From Dioscorea cayenensis subsp. rotundata (Eukaryota > Streptophyta > Magnoliopsida > Dioscoreales > Dioscoreaceae), in assembly GCF_009730915.1 (NCBI RefSeq), contig NC_052487.1, positions 18,158,529-18,222,528 on the forward strand: a stretch of DNA of 64,000 bases, read 5' to 3'. A model generated the notes under the pieces. The model saw nothing but the letters and a program-made list of their open reading frames with translations. It did not search any database and had not been told where the DNA came from. Positions 11,177 to 22,706 of the stretch are shown piece after piece. Within the stretch, counting starts at the first letter, position 1. Each line of letters starts with the position of its first letter. Made by a program: the position numbers and the translations under genes.

Positions 11177-11905
11177 TAGGGGCGGAACCAAGGGGGGCTA
11201 ATAGGGGCTGAAACCCCCCCCAGAGAGAATACTTTTTAGGCAATATAAAATTTGATGGTTTTCGGTTTTCTTATACTTAAATTGATCTAAAATACAATAT
11301 TTGGACACATGAAAATATGTAATGTAGCTTGAGTGGTTAGTGGGTTTATCCATAAAGTATGTGATTTCTAGACCCACCCAAGTTCAAATCTCTCTTTGTG
11401 TATTTTATTCACATTTTATTCTTTTAATTTAAAAATTACTGGGATTTCAAAATTTTAATTAAAAAAAAATTATATACAAATTTTAGTAATTTAAAAAAGT
11501 TTAAATTGATCATGAGGATTAGCAAATATATTATAACATATATACATATGTTATAATGTACCATATATGCTATAGAGTGAAAGAACAAAAGTTTTTTATA
11601 AATAATAGTTTGGTTGTTTGTAGTGAGAGGGATCAATTTTTACCATATTTTAAAAAAAAATAGAAACTTGAGATGTATTCTTATTAATTGAATTATTGAA
11701 AATCTCATATATTTGTTTTAAGTAATAATAAAAATTTAAATTATACTCTATATTTTTTTTAATATGTGTATTCAAATTAATGTTATATTCACACATTATT
11801 TTTCATTTAAAATAATTATTTTATTGGATTATTTTTTATTTATTTATTTTTTTATTTTTGCTTTTAGGCTTAACCACCTACCATCGAGTCTTTGTTCCTC
11901 CCCTG
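11177..11905. mobile_element. hAT-type non-autonomous element, copy A
   Basis: The ends TAGGGGCGGAACCAAGG and (reverse complement of the right end) CAGGGGAGGAACAAAGA are imperfect terminal inverted repeats fitting the hAT consensus YARNG. The perfect 8-bp direct repeat GCTAGAGG at 11169-11176 and 11906-11913 is the target-site duplication expected of hAT elements. There is no transposase. Near 11320-11400 the element contains tRNA promoter-like boxes (TAGCTTGAGTGGTTAG and GTTCAAATC). A diverged relative lies at 12791-13281. Confidence 0.8.
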
Positions 11906-12153
11906 GCTAGAGGGATGAGCTCACACTTTCAATAAACAAATATATAATTTTTCCTAAAATAAACTTAAAAGGGTTTTATTTATTGGATTTGTTCTCTGTC
12001 AAATCAGGATTGTTTTGGTCCAAAATTACAACTAAAATAATTTAAAATCTCATTTTACTTTTACGGAACTATTTAAATAATTTTTTATAAAATATGTTAA
12101 TATCTATTTGATTTTAAACTATGGTGTTACTCCTAACGATCTTTTGGTCTATT

Positions 12154-12654
12154 TGTTAGAAATATAGTACCACATCGGTTATGTGATAGAAGTGTAATAG
12201 ATTTATATATAGGTATAGTGGTTGAGTACACTCAAGTCTCGAGACTTTTTGGTGTAAGACTCCTGAAACCAGATATAGAACCCATATAGGGCCCACTAGT
12301 GCAAAAATATAAAATCTAACGTGGTATCGAGGAAATATAGTGGAGCCACCGATGTGGTACAAGTCACATGTGTATAACCTCCGCGTGTGTAGGGACCTCG
12401 AGACACTAAGTAGTGTACAAGTCCATGTAAACGAGACCTACAGTGTACGAAGTTTGTGCAAGTTCAACCGAGTTGAACTTGAGGGAGGGTGTTGGAAATA
12501 TAGTACCACATCGGTTATGTGATAGAAGTGTAATGAGTTTATATATAGGTATAGTGGTTGAGCCACTAAATCTTGAGACTTTTTGGTGTAAGACTCCTAA
12601 ACCAATATAGAACCCATATAGGGCCCATTAGTACCAAAAATATAAAATCTAACA
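12154..12654 (+). mobile_element. TRIM (terminal-repeat retrotransposon in miniature)
   Basis: Two direct LTRs of about 165 bp, 12154-12321 and 12490-12654, are about 93% identical by eye and begin TGTTAGAAATATAG and TGTTGGAAATATAG; the second ends ...CTAACA. Directly after the first LTR is TGGTATCGAG, close to the initiator-tRNA-Met primer binding site TGGTATCAGAG. A purine tract gagggaggg precedes the second LTR. A perfect 5-bp target duplication CTATT flanks the whole (12149-12153 and 12655-12659). At 501 bp with only 168 bp of internal sequence and no genes, it is a non-autonomous TRIM. It sits between the two hAT-type elements. Confidence 0.93.
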
Positions 12655-12790
12655 CTATTAGAACTGGATCCCATACATAGAGTATTTATATCATGCCAAT
12701 AAAACAGATTTGAATCTAACTCACACAAAATAAGAGCACAAATATGTGTGAGATAATAAGTAATAACTCTACACTCCTGACACGTGACTC

Positions 12791-13281
12791 TAGGGGCTGA
12801 ACCAAAGGGGGGCTAGTAGGGGTGAAAGTCCCGTCGGTGCCAGGGAGACTACTTTTCAGGCAACTTAAGATTAAATGGTTTCGATTTTTTTATACTTAAA
12901 CTAATGTAAAATAGAATATTTGGACACACAAAAGTTTGTATTGTAGTTGTGTTTGAGTGGTTAGTGGGTGTAGTTATAAAATATGTGACTTTGATCCACC
13001 TTGGTTTGAATTCTCCCTGGTGCATGTTTTTTTTACATTCTATTTTTTATTTTAAAATTTACTAAAATTTTAAAATATTTATAAAAATTAAAAACTCTTA
13101 TATAAAGATTTTAATAATTTAAAAAAATTAAATTGAGGCCTAGTAAAAATCTCATATTTTTGTTATATCAGCACATTATTTTTTATGTAAAATAATTATT
13201 TTATTTGATTATTATTATTTTTTATATATATTTTACCTTTAGATTTCAGCCTCTCACCATTGAGTCCTAATTCGGCTATTG
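12791..13281. mobile_element. hAT-type non-autonomous element, copy B
   Basis: Shares with copy A (11177-11905) the start TAGGGGCTGAACCAAAGGGG, the internal tttggacaca and gtttgagtggttagtgggt segments and the end cat(c/t)gagtc. The right end is eroded (ttcggctattg). The flanking octamers CGTGACTC and CGTAACTT agree at six of eight positions, consistent with an old target duplication. Copy B is shorter than copy A through internal deletion. Confidence 0.65.
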
Positions 13282-14396
13282 CGTAACTTGACCACGAGTC
13301 ATGAATAAAAAAATAAATAAATAACTTTGCTAAACAAATATAGAAAAAATTTCAGTTTTCAAAAATTAATCAACACTTTCGCTCAAGTGTGAAAGAACAA
13401 ACACATCTCATTCAAAATCAGTCAATAAAAAGAAAATAAAATAAAATTAAGTTGAAATCCATACCTTCAATTCATTTATTCATTTTCCAACCAGGCATTC
13501 ACACACACACTAAAAACTAAGGAAATCCAAAGACATTTAGAAGAATAAATACTTTAATTCATGACCAAGGCTAGAATGAGGATTGATTAATAGTGAAGGA
13601 TTTTGAAGTATTATTACTGGAAAGATAGCATTAAATGAGTTTGAATTTTGAAGGCATCCAAATCCCAGTATCCCACCGTCCAGCCCGCCACTACCTGTTT
13701 GATTTCTTCTTTGACTCTTCTCCACACTTTCACAAACACTAGCCATGCTAAAAGCCTAAAAGGGGCCTTAGCAACACGGGGTCTTGTTTTAATAAAGAAA
13801 ATTACCTTTTAAAAATCAAATTTCATTTTTTTTACTTATTTTCTTTTAAAAAATTATATATGTTTATTTAGATTTTCTTTTTATTGTATTGTAAGTTATA
13901 GTAATTTATTATTCCTATAATAGAGGAATTGGTATTTTATTTTCCTCTTAATTCAATAGTCAGTGATTCTAATATATCCTTTCTCTATATTTTTTTTAAT
14001 GTAATAGTTTATTTTTTAAAAATATATACAGGGCATAAAAATGCATGGTAAAATTCTAATATTGTTAAAAATGTTATAAAAACATGAAATTTTAGTTATA
14101 TGAAACTTAAACCTAAAAAAATAAGGGCTATATCCCATTATTTAAAATTTGTTTGAGGTTAAACATTATAATTATTTAGATAAAATAATAAAAGTTGAAA
14201 ACTAAACTGAATTAACTAGAGTAGATTTAATCAATAAAATCAATTTTAACTTCCTCAAAATAATGATCTAACACTTGAAAGGAAAAAGATTAAGCACAAA
14301 TAAAACAAATGGAAACAAAAATTGCAGTTTTCAAAAAGGGTAACATGGTAATTTCGTAAAGTTGAAGTTAGACTTTGAATGTTCTCTCCCTCCTAA

Positions 14397-14402
14397 TATA
14401 AA
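14397..14402 (+). promoter_or_regulatory. TATA box of the IDA-like gene
   Basis: TATAAA lies 96 bases before the predicted ATG and would place transcription start near 14430, giving a 5' leader of about 65-70 nt. Confidence 0.6.
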
Positions 14403-14497
14403 CCCTACTACCCTTGTCCAAACCTTTTGTATACCATTCATTTACTTTGAAGATATTGAAAAGCCTCTACTCATACATACACCTACCAAAATCAAGC

Positions 14498-14746
14498 ATG
14501 TCTCTGGCTAAGATCCACATGAAACCCTTCATCATCATCTTCATGATCATCTTCATCATCTTCATTGTCTTCATGCAACCATGTTCAGCCAGGCCAGTAC
14601 CTCAAAAACTCATCCCTCACTCTTCATCCTTTGAAAGTTTGCAAGGAGCTAAGGCCTTTGAAGTCCTTGTGAAAGGCCGAATACCGCCTTCGGGACCGAG
14701 CAAAAGAGGCCATGCTGCACCAAATTTTAGAAGGCATTTCTCTTGA
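14498..14746 (+). CDS. IDL: IDA-like secreted signalling peptide precursor
   Basis: The 82-residue single-exon protein begins MSLAKIHMKP. A strongly hydrophobic stretch rich in I, F and M (about residues 10-26) ending in PCSA is a signal peptide with cleavage expected just after CSA. The C-terminal part holds VKGRIPPSGPSKRGHAAPN, which contains the IPPSGPSKR core of INFLORESCENCE DEFICIENT IN ABSCISSION-like (IDL) peptides. Family members are cut from such precursors, hydroxylated on proline and sensed by HAESA-type receptor kinases to control cell separation. The extension GHAAP after the core differs from the HN ending of IDA itself and recalls the related PIP peptides (SGPS...GH). I chose this ATG because it is the first one after the TATA box and directly precedes the signal peptide. 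Frame upstream of it is open but has no ATG. Confidence 0.85.
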   Translation: MSLAKIHMKPFIIIFMIIFIIFIVFMQPCSARPVPQKLIPHSSSFESLQGAKAFEVLVKGRIPPSGPSKRGHAAPNFRRHFS

Positions 14747-14995
14747 GAATGATGAGTTTCCATTGATGCATCTGATCAAAGTTCTAGTTAGTAATTTTCT
14801 TTTCTTTCTTTTTTTCTTTCTTAATTTTCATCAAAGTGTTTTGATACTTTATTTGTATTCTTACCATTATTAAATATGTATACATGTTGACAGGATTTTG
14901 TAATAGGAAAATAAGAAAAGGAAACAAAATTATTTTTTTATATGAAATACATACCATTATATTATGTACAATTTTGGGTTTGTCTCTTCTAATTC

Positions 14996-15042
14996 TTTGT
15001 GTGTGCGTGCGTGTGTGTGTGCGTGAGAGAGAGAGAGAGAGA
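14996..15042. repeat. Mixed (TG)n/(GA)n microsatellite
   Basis: A run of gtgtgtgcgtgcgtgtgtgtg passes directly into gagagagagagagagagag. It lies 250 bp after the IDA-like stop codon. Confidence 0.9.
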
Positions 15043-15059
15043 GGGATTATGTTGTTCAC

Positions 15060-17028
15060 TTGTAATGAATAATTATAAGAGAAGAGAAAGAAAGGGATCT
15101 TGTCCCCTTACTATCATTCAAAAGTTATCAATAATATAACAATCATATATTTAATTAGTAGAAGTGATTAGCGTTCTAATCTAAGTACAATAATTGTTCC
15201 TTATAATGAATTAAAAGAGTATATCAAGAGAGAGGAAGAGATGGATATATGAATTGAGAGTTCTATAACTCTCTGAGTTATTTAATTAAGCTCAAATAAT
15301 TAAGGCAATTAGATAGCTAAGAGTCAACACTCTCTTCATAAACTTATTCTCTGGTATAAAGCTAGTTTCTTAGAAACCAAGATATATGGATATGATTAAT
15401 TATAATTATCTCTAAAGATAAATTTGTGAAGTCTTAGAATGTATACCCACAAAGAACTTTACTAGATTTAGAAGATCTTAAAGATATTCAAAGCTCTTTC
15501 AGTCAAATGCAAATATGCTTGAAAAAGAGTGTTAGGTTTGAGAAGAAAAAATTAAAAAGGATGATAAAGATGTTTGCATGTCTTTAAAAGCATTTGGAGA
15601 ATTGAAATGAAGAAGAGAAGAAAGAGGGAGAGTTAAAATTGAGTATGAGATGTGCATGTGTTTGTTGTGGAGGAAAATGAAGAAGAGAAAGACAGCTCAC
15701 TACGTTTTCCTAACGACAGACAAACGTAGGGTTTGAGTTTGGCTTTCGGTGCTTGTTTAAGTTTGAATTTCTTCTTTTTTTAAAAAAAAAAAATTAATTT
15801 TGATTTGATTTTTTTGCATTGAAAATTAATTAAAGCCAAGCGTGTACTCTTCATTTATTTTAATTTCAATTTCATGCCAAGCGTGTATTAAGTCAATAGA
15901 TATATATGTTTAGTAGGCTTTCATTGTTGTCCGTGTGTGTGCGCTAATTAGATGTGCATGCTCTGGCATGATAGAGAACTATCATCTGAAAATCTATATG
16001 AATCAGACTTTTAATTGCCAAAAATTTATCATATAGAAATTAATCAATTAACTAAATTAATAATAATATTATTAACTTTTTACTATTAAATTAATGATAA
16101 ATATTTATCAGTATTAGTATTTTAGTTTTATTATTATTTTTTTTTACAAATCATTGCTCACTCAAAAAAATGTGTACTATAGGCCGAAAAATCAATTATA
16201 TATCTAGTTTGTGTATCTCAATATGGTGACGAAAGATAAAGGCTGCAAACCCAAGACCCACACCATTTACCACCACTGCGTTCAACGAGACTTGAATTCG
16301 GGAACACTTAAAAGTTCTACACTCGTCTTTTATAGTAATGCTAATATAACTAGGTTATAAACTATTTATTTAATTTTTATATTAAAATAAATAAGTATAT
16401 ATATATATATATATTTATTTATTTATTTATTTAAATGTTATAAAAAGGAAATTGATGGGAGAACTTTGGTGTTGGGTATTTTTATTTTGTATCTCTGGGG
16501 TGAAAGGATTAACTGTTTCAACTTTTTGAAAAATAATTTAAAAAAATATATTATTTTTTTGTATATCACAGATAGGTTTTGATTTACCTTAAATTTGCCT
16601 TTTTTTTTGCATATATCAAGTCCTCAAGTTTATAAATATTTATATAAAATAAATAATAAAATTTAAAATTTTACTCATAATTTATTTCCAAAATTGTGAA
16701 TAAACAGTAAATAGATGTGTGAAACAATAACCATATTTATGTTTTGAAATAAATAAATGAATTCAAAGCAATGAATTGATTTATTTAAATTAATATCGTT
16801 AAAATATATTTATGAAACCAAAAACGTCTTACAAATAAACAAATAAAATTTTATAGAAACAAGCTACTGGTTTATTTTCCTAAACCCTAGAAAAAATTAA
16901 CAAAGTAGTATAGACATACTGATGGAGGATTGTGTCCTTGTCCCCAAGCATGAGTTTGAATTTTTACAAGAGTTAGTCCAACTAAGTACCCCATTTCACA
17001 TGCGTTGATTGCTCACCTTGTCTTTGAC

Positions 17029-17087
<59 letters not shown>

Positions 17088-19680
17088 GTAAATGTATAGT
17101 GTTATGTAAACTGACCAAATAATTGAAACTAATGATTTATTGTTAATATATATATATATATATAATATTTTTTTAAATTACTCATTAATATAGTTGTTAT
17201 ATTTGTTTTGTTAATAGAAACATTTGATCTAAAAGACATCTCAAGAAGTTAGGAGTAAACTTAATTTTAATTTATATTAAAAAAATCTTACAACACAATT
17301 TTATAGAAAATATAAGTTTCACTGTCTTCAACTCTCTATATTTTTTTTAAAAAAAAAAGAGTTTTCCTTATTTTTTATCTAGCATGAGTACATTCGAACT
17401 AAACTAAAATTTAATATGCACTCAGTTACAAGCATTTAAAGAAAATACAAATATTTTTCATATATGATTAATTAATTATGAGAATTTGTTTTTTTAAATA
17501 TAATGTGAGCAAGTTGTTTCAGACACACAATTTTTTTATTATTTCACCTTAACTATGTAATGGAAGGTAATCAAACCCTCAGTCATATGTATAACAGTAT
17601 AAGAGTCAAATTTTTTACTACTTAATTATTACAACCGTGGCTACTATAAATATATAAATGTAAAAAAAAAATATTAATTTATATATTGGTAAAGGATTCC
17701 CTATAAATTATAAATATAATTTTAGGATTTTACCTGCGAGATATATATATATATATATAGTGGTTTCACGCATAAAAGAAGTCCAACTTAAGAGATTAAT
17801 AAAAAAATATATTTCAAACTTATCAAAAGAAAGATATATATATATAGATTGTTAATTGGAGAATTATTTATGTTTTATTTATACAATCATACTTAAAAAA
17901 ATGGAATAATTGAGAAAATGTCATATGAGATGGATCCAGCTAAGAAAGAGTACAACTTCATATTGATTAAATAACAAACTGCCATCCAAATTTGCACCAA
18001 CTTCACATAATAGACCAAATATAATCAAACTTAAATGCAGGCTGGATATAATGATGTTAATTAACACTCTGTTAATTTGCACTTTGATAATTAATTATGT
18101 GAGAAAACACTCTGCATGAATGATGAGATTGCAACTTCCACAATGACCTGTTCAATAAGATATATATATACAACTGTTGGTATTTCTAGGTAAACTGATG
18201 TTTTTAATTTGCCTTTTTGGTTAGGTTTTCATGATTTAATTTATTTATTTTTAATTATTTTGGATTTTTATTCACTCCTAACTATTTGATAAAGTAAAAA
18301 TAGAGCATCAATGAATAAGGAAATAAGTGTGCTTGATTATGTTTTATAATATGGATGATCTCATAATTTCTAAGTAAATACTTTGAATTGAGTTAGAATT
18401 ATTCAAGAGTTTTATTATGCAAAAGTTAATTTTTTAAATTAAGATATATATATCAGTGTTAATTAAGTTAAAATTTAACCAATCATCAAAATAAATTCGA
18501 TTTTTTTTTTTTGTTAAAATCAATACTGTTCAATCAATAAAAAAATAAAGCAATGTAATTAAATTTATGAAATTCAATAATTTTTGCTACTACTTGAAAT
18601 ATAAAAATTAAGAAAGCTATTAGTAAAAATTTTTGCCACCCACTAAAATTGGTTGTTTATAATAATATAGAACTCTTAGTTTTCCACAATATATAATAAA
18701 ACAAAAATAATTTTATTTTAAAGACACTTATCTATAAGAGAAATCATATAAAATTTTCAAATTATCACATAGTAGTATCGAAGTTTATATCATTAGTTAA
18801 AAATTAGGCTCCACATCAATTAAATTGTTTTTTACTTCACGTCGTTATAAAGCTTTTGTCCCTTTTTATCATATTAAGAAGATATTATCGATGCAGATAA
18901 ATGAGAGATTCTCTATGCATTAGATTGTAAATTTTTTTTTTAATATTTTTAATGATCATGAAAAAGACTAAGTCATTTCTTCCATTGTCCTCATAACAAC
19001 AGGCTGTAAATATAACTCCAGAGTGATCTAATCAGTAGCTTAATTTTGCAGTGTCTTTTACTAATCAATTAACTTTATAAACTTGATCTTAATTAGTTGA
19101 ATGTTGGTAAAAAAAAATCCAATATTACTCTTATAACTTGCACAAACTCTTTCTTCATTAAAATCTAATTAATTAATATTCCATGTTATTGACTAATCTG
19201 ACATTAACTCTTCATCAGCATTCTCTAATCCTCATCATAAAGTCAATTAATTAAATTCATCAATTGATTGTGACACTTCATTGCAATGGCATCATTTTGT
19301 TTATCACTAACTTTATTATTATTATTATTTTTCTTTAAAATAAATCTTGTTTCTTCTTCTTTGTCATACTAATCTTATCTCTTGAATTATTTTTATGAAT
19401 TTGAAGCACCAAAATTTGACAAGTGTTAATCTTACAATTTTAATTCTATTAAAAACTAAATGGAAACAACTAAGTTTGAATCAATAAAAAAACATCATAT
19501 TATATTTGGAAGAGTGCATGCATATATGACATATAACCACTTCTTCTAACACAACAAGAAATCAAACTTTATTTTATTCATCCCTTCAATCTAACATCAA
19601 AATGTGATAAATAAATTTATAAAAAAAATACAATTGAAAGAAAAAAAAATCTTGAACTAAATAAAAGGATGCTACAAAAT
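15060..19680. other. AT-rich spacer between the two peptide genes
   Basis: No gene is recognised on either strand. It contains microsatellites ((TA)n near 16397-16412 and 17747-17758, and a long (ATT)n at 17031-17084) and otherwise plain AT-rich sequence. Confidence 0.6.
17031..17084. repeat. (ATT)n microsatellite
   Basis: About 18 uninterrupted ATT units. Confidence 0.97.
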
Positions 19681-19944
19681 CTAATGGCCAACTCCCGGAC
19701 TAGGAACAGACCCAAGAATGCGCATAGCCTTCCCCATGTCATGATGATCATAAGGAACTGGTCTACGGCCAACGGTGATCACCGGCTTCTTCTCCGGCGA
19801 TGTTGAGCCATCGGAAAAGATAATCTCATGCTTTTCTCTAACCAACAACTTTCCTCCCCTTGTGCTTCTTGTGAGAAAAAGGAAAAAGATAATTATTAGA
19901 AGAACAAGACTTGTTGTTGTTCTTCTTCTTGCATGCAAGATCAT
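19681..19944 (-). CDS. CEP/PIP-type secreted peptide precursor
   Basis: The 87-residue single-exon protein begins MILHARRRTTTSLVLLIIIF, a short basic N-terminus followed by a hydrophobic signal peptide (about residues 11-25). The middle is variable and charged, and it ends RILGSVPSPGVGH. The SPGVGH ending and the proline/serine context are the mark of C-terminally encoded peptides (SVPSPGVGH resembles the non-classical CEP group) and of PAMP-induced peptides (SGPS..G.GH). Such peptides are secreted, proline-hydroxylated and perceived by leucine-rich-repeat receptor kinases in root, nutrient or immune signalling. An open frame continues upstream only because it reads through a TA microsatellite (IYIYIY), so that longer start is rejected. 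CEP and PIP assignments cannot be separated by eye. Confidence 0.85.
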   Translation of the reverse strand: MILHARRRTTTSLVLLIIIFFLFLTRSTRGGKLLVREKHEIIFSDGSTSPEKKPVITVGRRPVPYDHHDMGKAMRILGSVPSPGVGH

Positions 19945-20018
19945 CTTACAAAACTTTGAGGAATATTGAAAGAGTGAAAAGAAAAAAGAGTTAGTTTTGA
20001 GGAAAGGTTTAGGGTTAC

Positions 20019-20070
<52 letters not shown>
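20019..20070 (-). promoter_or_regulatory. TATA box inside a (TA)n microsatellite
   Basis: A TA tract of about 49 bases (20022-20070) ends, in minus-strand sense, in TATATAAAGG, 75-80 bases before the ATG of the CEP/PIP-type gene. This is where a TATA box is expected, followed by a pyrimidine-rich leader. Confidence 0.55.
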
Positions 20071-20073
<3 letters not shown>

Positions 20074-20150
20074 CTTATAACAAGGTCCTACATAGAACGG
20101 AATCCTTGAAGTTGTGAGAAAACAAGACATGAAAGATAGAGACAAGCCAT

Positions 20151-20172
20151 GAGAGAGAGAGAGAGAGAGAGG
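20151..20172. repeat. (GA)n microsatellite
   Basis: About ten GA units upstream of the CEP/PIP-type gene, followed by a run of imperfect atcatatcat units to about 20225. Confidence 0.9.
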
Positions 20173-20922
20173 CGTGGGGATGAACTCATATCATATCATA
20201 TTATATCATATTACATCATATGATATATAGTAGTAGTAATAGTAGTACTATATATGTTGGGTGTGGTAGGGCATGATATTTTCTTAATGAGATCTTTGAA
20301 TTCCAAATTATCTTAATTTTATTAATTTTGTTTATTAATTGATAGATTTAATCGAACCACCGCCGCGTGGAGCCACGACGGTGGTGGTCGTTGCCGTTAT
20401 GCCGGCTTCTTCATCTTCATCTATATTAAAAATTTTGTATTTATTTGAACGTCTTGACATACTATACTAAAAATTAATTTTTTAAAATATATATTGACTA
20501 TATATATGGTTTTTGAGAGAGTGGGAAAATTAAAAGGGAAATAATTAAAAGATGGAGATATATATATAAAGTGAGTAGTTGGGAAGTCTTGGGAGGGTTT
20601 TCTTGGAAGGAATTTGTTGATACCGTCATGGCTTAGCAAATGTATTTGAGCTCCATTTGGCTTCTTTGTTTTCAAACGTTGGTGGCTTAGGGTTAGGGCT
20701 TTGTGGGTGCGTGAACGTTAAACCTACTTTTTTTTTTGTTTCAAAGTTGATGTGTTACTTAGTCCCTTCTCCAATTTCAATTTCTAGAACACACCTTTGA
20801 AATGTTGTTGGATATGATTAATCAAGAGTCGATATCGATGGATGCGATGTGAGTTATCGACGTGCATGTGAGTTAAGTGTGTATGAGCTTAAATAAGTTT
20901 AGATCAAATTAGACTATTCTAG

Positions 20923-20925
<3 letters not shown>

Positions 20926-20971
<46 letters not shown>

Positions 20972-21092
20972 AATGTTTGAGCGAAAAAACACTGGGTGTC
21001 AATAAACTATGAATGATGTTGGTAAGTATAAATCGGTACGTTTATGAAAAATTGGATGTTGAATTCAGAATTTTGACTTAATTACAAAAAAA

Positions 21093-21131
<39 letters not shown>
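20926..21131. repeat. Two (ATT)n microsatellites
   Basis: ATT runs at about 20926-20970 and 21091-21131, separated by 120 bp of unrelated sequence. The surrounding 20.2-22.7 kb holds no recognised gene. Confidence 0.9.
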
Positions 21132-21134
<3 letters not shown>

Positions 21135-22706
21135 AAAAGTATAATTTATATTGCTAAACTTAAAATATATAATTTATACTACCATATCCCGTTATCTACA
21201 AATGAAGGAAAATTGTTAACAAATTATGAAACAAAAATAACATGAAGGAATCTCTTTCTTCAAAGTTGCAATATATTTTTATATTAAAAAATGAAAATTC
21301 TTGTTTTAAATATATTTCCATCAATTAGAGCAGACAAGAAGAGAGAAAAAAAGGGGTTGATATTGATGAATCAATTGAATGATTTATTATAAAGAAAATA
21401 ATAATAATAATATCTCAAAAAGCTAAAACACGGTTTGAAGGGGGCTTTTGTCACCCACCAATTCATGCATTCGGCATTCCGGGTCCACGCATCAACATTA
21501 CTTGGAATTACACCGACACTTGATAATTTTCATAATATATATACCTATTTGAAATTTAATTTAAATATACCAACAATGTCAATGCAAGTTGTAACAATTT
21601 GAATCGCTTAAGTAAATAATTTTGAGTTTAAATTTATATATATATATATATATAATATTTATTGGGAAGAGATTTATCTATTTATAAAGCTTTGAGATTC
21701 TCACTGGACTAGTTTAAAATCTATTATATGACTCTAAAAAAATAGTAGATCAAATACAAAAAATAATTTAAATATTTTAATGTATAACATTTGTGATGCA
21801 AAAACGTTAGAATATAAAAATAAATTAAAAAAATTATTGTTAAACTTAAACATGATTTTGAGTAATTAATTAGTGATTATATCTTCCATCATAAATTGAA
21901 AAAAAAAAATTGTGCAAATGAGAGAAATTTTATATTTGACAAAATTAAGCGGTCCACTTAGAGGTTTGGATTTTCTTGAAATACTTATGTGATGTGTTTT
22001 TGGTATTAAAATTTAAATATAATTAACAAATTAATAAAATAAATCTTTAATAAATAAAGCAAAACATTATAATATATACAACATGCATGGGTTCTTAGTT
22101 GGTAGACACTTTCATGTCTTGTGTGTGGAATGAGTTTAGTTAGAGATAATTAATATTTGAAATCAATTGCAAATAGAGTGTTGATTTGTATAATAAAATC
22201 TCAAGCTATGTTCACAAGGGAAATTTTTATTTGTTATAAAAATATGTATCTTTAATTTTGGATTTTTAAATTCAATTATCATTATTTTCTCAGTTTGATA
22301 AAATTTATTAAGTACAAAAAATGCTGTTATACTACAACCAAAAATAATTTTCACAGTTAAAAAAATATTATAATTATTTTTTAAACCCTTTTATTTTTAT
22401 GTTCTCTTCTTTTATGAACCAACATATACATAAATTAATAGTTGAAAAAAATTGGATATTGGCCAAACTAAGCATTAATGTTTTCTTTTATAACTTATAA
22501 AAAGATTAATTGATCTATCGTAGTGATATTTAAAAAATCACACATTACTTTCATGGATGAGCATGCTTTTAAAAAAACAAAGATATGTATTAAATATTTA
22601 ATTATCAACTTGTTTGTGGATGTCAACCCATACCACTTGCAATAGTAATTAATCATAAAACAAGGCCCTGAAATTGAGTTCCAAAGTATGAAGTTATTAT
22701 TATTTT

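Noticed and set aside
13537..13746. Minus-strand 69-codon frame starting MASVCESVEKSQ
   Set aside because: No recognised domain, no clear promoter and no related sequence seen; possible but unsupported.
14414..14497. Upstream extension of the IDA-like frame
   Set aside because: It starts at TTG, not ATG, and lies in the expected 5' leader right after the TATA box.
16230..16330. Possible antisense tRNA-like B box (gacttgaattcggg)
   Set aside because: No matching A box and no SINE structure.
17031..17084. Possible CRISPR-like regular repeat
   Set aside because: It is a simple ATT microsatellite with no spacers; this is a eukaryotic genome.
19945..20145. Upstream extension of the CEP/PIP-type frame containing an IYIYIY run
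   Set aside because: It only reads through the TA microsatellite that contains the TATA box; the signal peptide starts at the ATG at 19944.
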